Of a DNA stretch of 20,594 bases, positions 20,532 to 20,594 are shown piece after piece. Source of the DNA: an uncultured Bacilli bacterium (GTDB taxonomy: Bacteria > Bacillota_I > Bacilli_A > RF39 > UBA660); contig CANPYA010000009.1 of NCBI GenBank assembly GCA_947587565.1, forward strand, positions 1 through 20,594, in the 5' to 3' direction. Every line of letters starts with the position of its first letter. Within the stretch, counting starts at the first letter, position 1. A program made the translations under genes and the position numbers. The notes under the pieces were generated by a model. The model saw only the letters and a program-made list of their open reading frames with translations, did no database searches and had not been told where the DNA came from.

Positions 20532-20569
20532 GACAAATAGGTAAAATTTTTTACTTATTTGTCTTTTTT
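20532..20569 (+). terminator. Main Rho-independent terminator of hsp20
   Basis: GACAAATAGGTAA (20532-20544) pairs with TTACTTATTTGTC (20551-20563), 13 bp with one G-U pair, followed by six T. The last 25 bases of the window hold nothing I can assign. Confidence 0.85.
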
Positions 20570-20594
20570 ATGAAAAAAGTTTTGAAATATACTT

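Noticed and set aside
20530..20558. TTGACA as a promoter -35 after hsp20
   Set aside because: It has no -10 at 16-18 bp and belongs to the stem of the hsp20 terminator.

Overview
The window is a piece of chromosome from an AT-rich, low-GC Gram-positive bacterium of the Bacilli/Mollicutes-like branch, probably an uncultured RF39/Erysipelotrichales-type lineage. This is inferred from gene families and composition. TGA acts as a stop here (it ends comN at 5298-5300 and the sigma-factor gene at 10351-10353), so the mycoplasma code is not used. Most genes are Bacillus-type housekeeping genes: L20, HolA, MnmA, a SpoVB-like flippase, ComN, Rel, Dtd, CotE, S16, KhpA and Hsp20. Ribosome-binding sites are mostly good, and simple hairpin/U-run terminators separate the transcription units.

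Layout. 1-2517: the C-terminal part of rplT (its 5' end lies outside the window) with an added Rho_N-like domain, then holA and mnmA, each with a recognisable promoter. 2618-3678: a PD-(D/E)XK (Rpn/PF12784) nuclease followed by a 75-codon gene that copies its C-terminal module. 3675-4985 (minus): a SpoVB/MurJ-type flippase, convergent with the Rpn pair and divergent from comN-rel-dtd (5049-7878) across a palindromic shared -10. 7963-10353: a 796-residue sigma70-family protein with a long C-terminal extension of region-4-like modules. 10396-16070: two tandem paralogous membrane-anchored surface proteins (GLUG-like repeats plus a LamG-like C-terminus). 16125-17273: cotE, then rpsP-khpA. 17314-19924: a fusion of a degenerate IspH-like domain with a polyprenyl synthetase, followed by a small membrane-anchored protein. 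19965-20569: a CIRCE-controlled hsp20 unit.

Most notable system. Each surface-protein gene is driven by a -35/-10 promoter whose 16-bp spacer contains a run of exactly eight G. In such an AT-rich sequence this is the classic layout of a phase-variable promoter working by slipped-strand mispairing. The two spacers keep the same total length although the G run sits 3 bp nearer the -35 in the second copy. I read the pair as phase-variable surface antigens or adhesins.

Other points of note: an Rpn nuclease whose possible intragenic antitoxin start (codon 201, 75-residue product) is matched by a separate 75-residue gene just downstream; a sigma factor with apparently multiplied sigma4-like domains next to the variable surface genes; the IspH-like/prenyl synthase fusion lacking most IspH catalytic residues; and a Rel enzyme whose hydrolase HDxxED motif has become HExxNN while the synthetase motifs remain.
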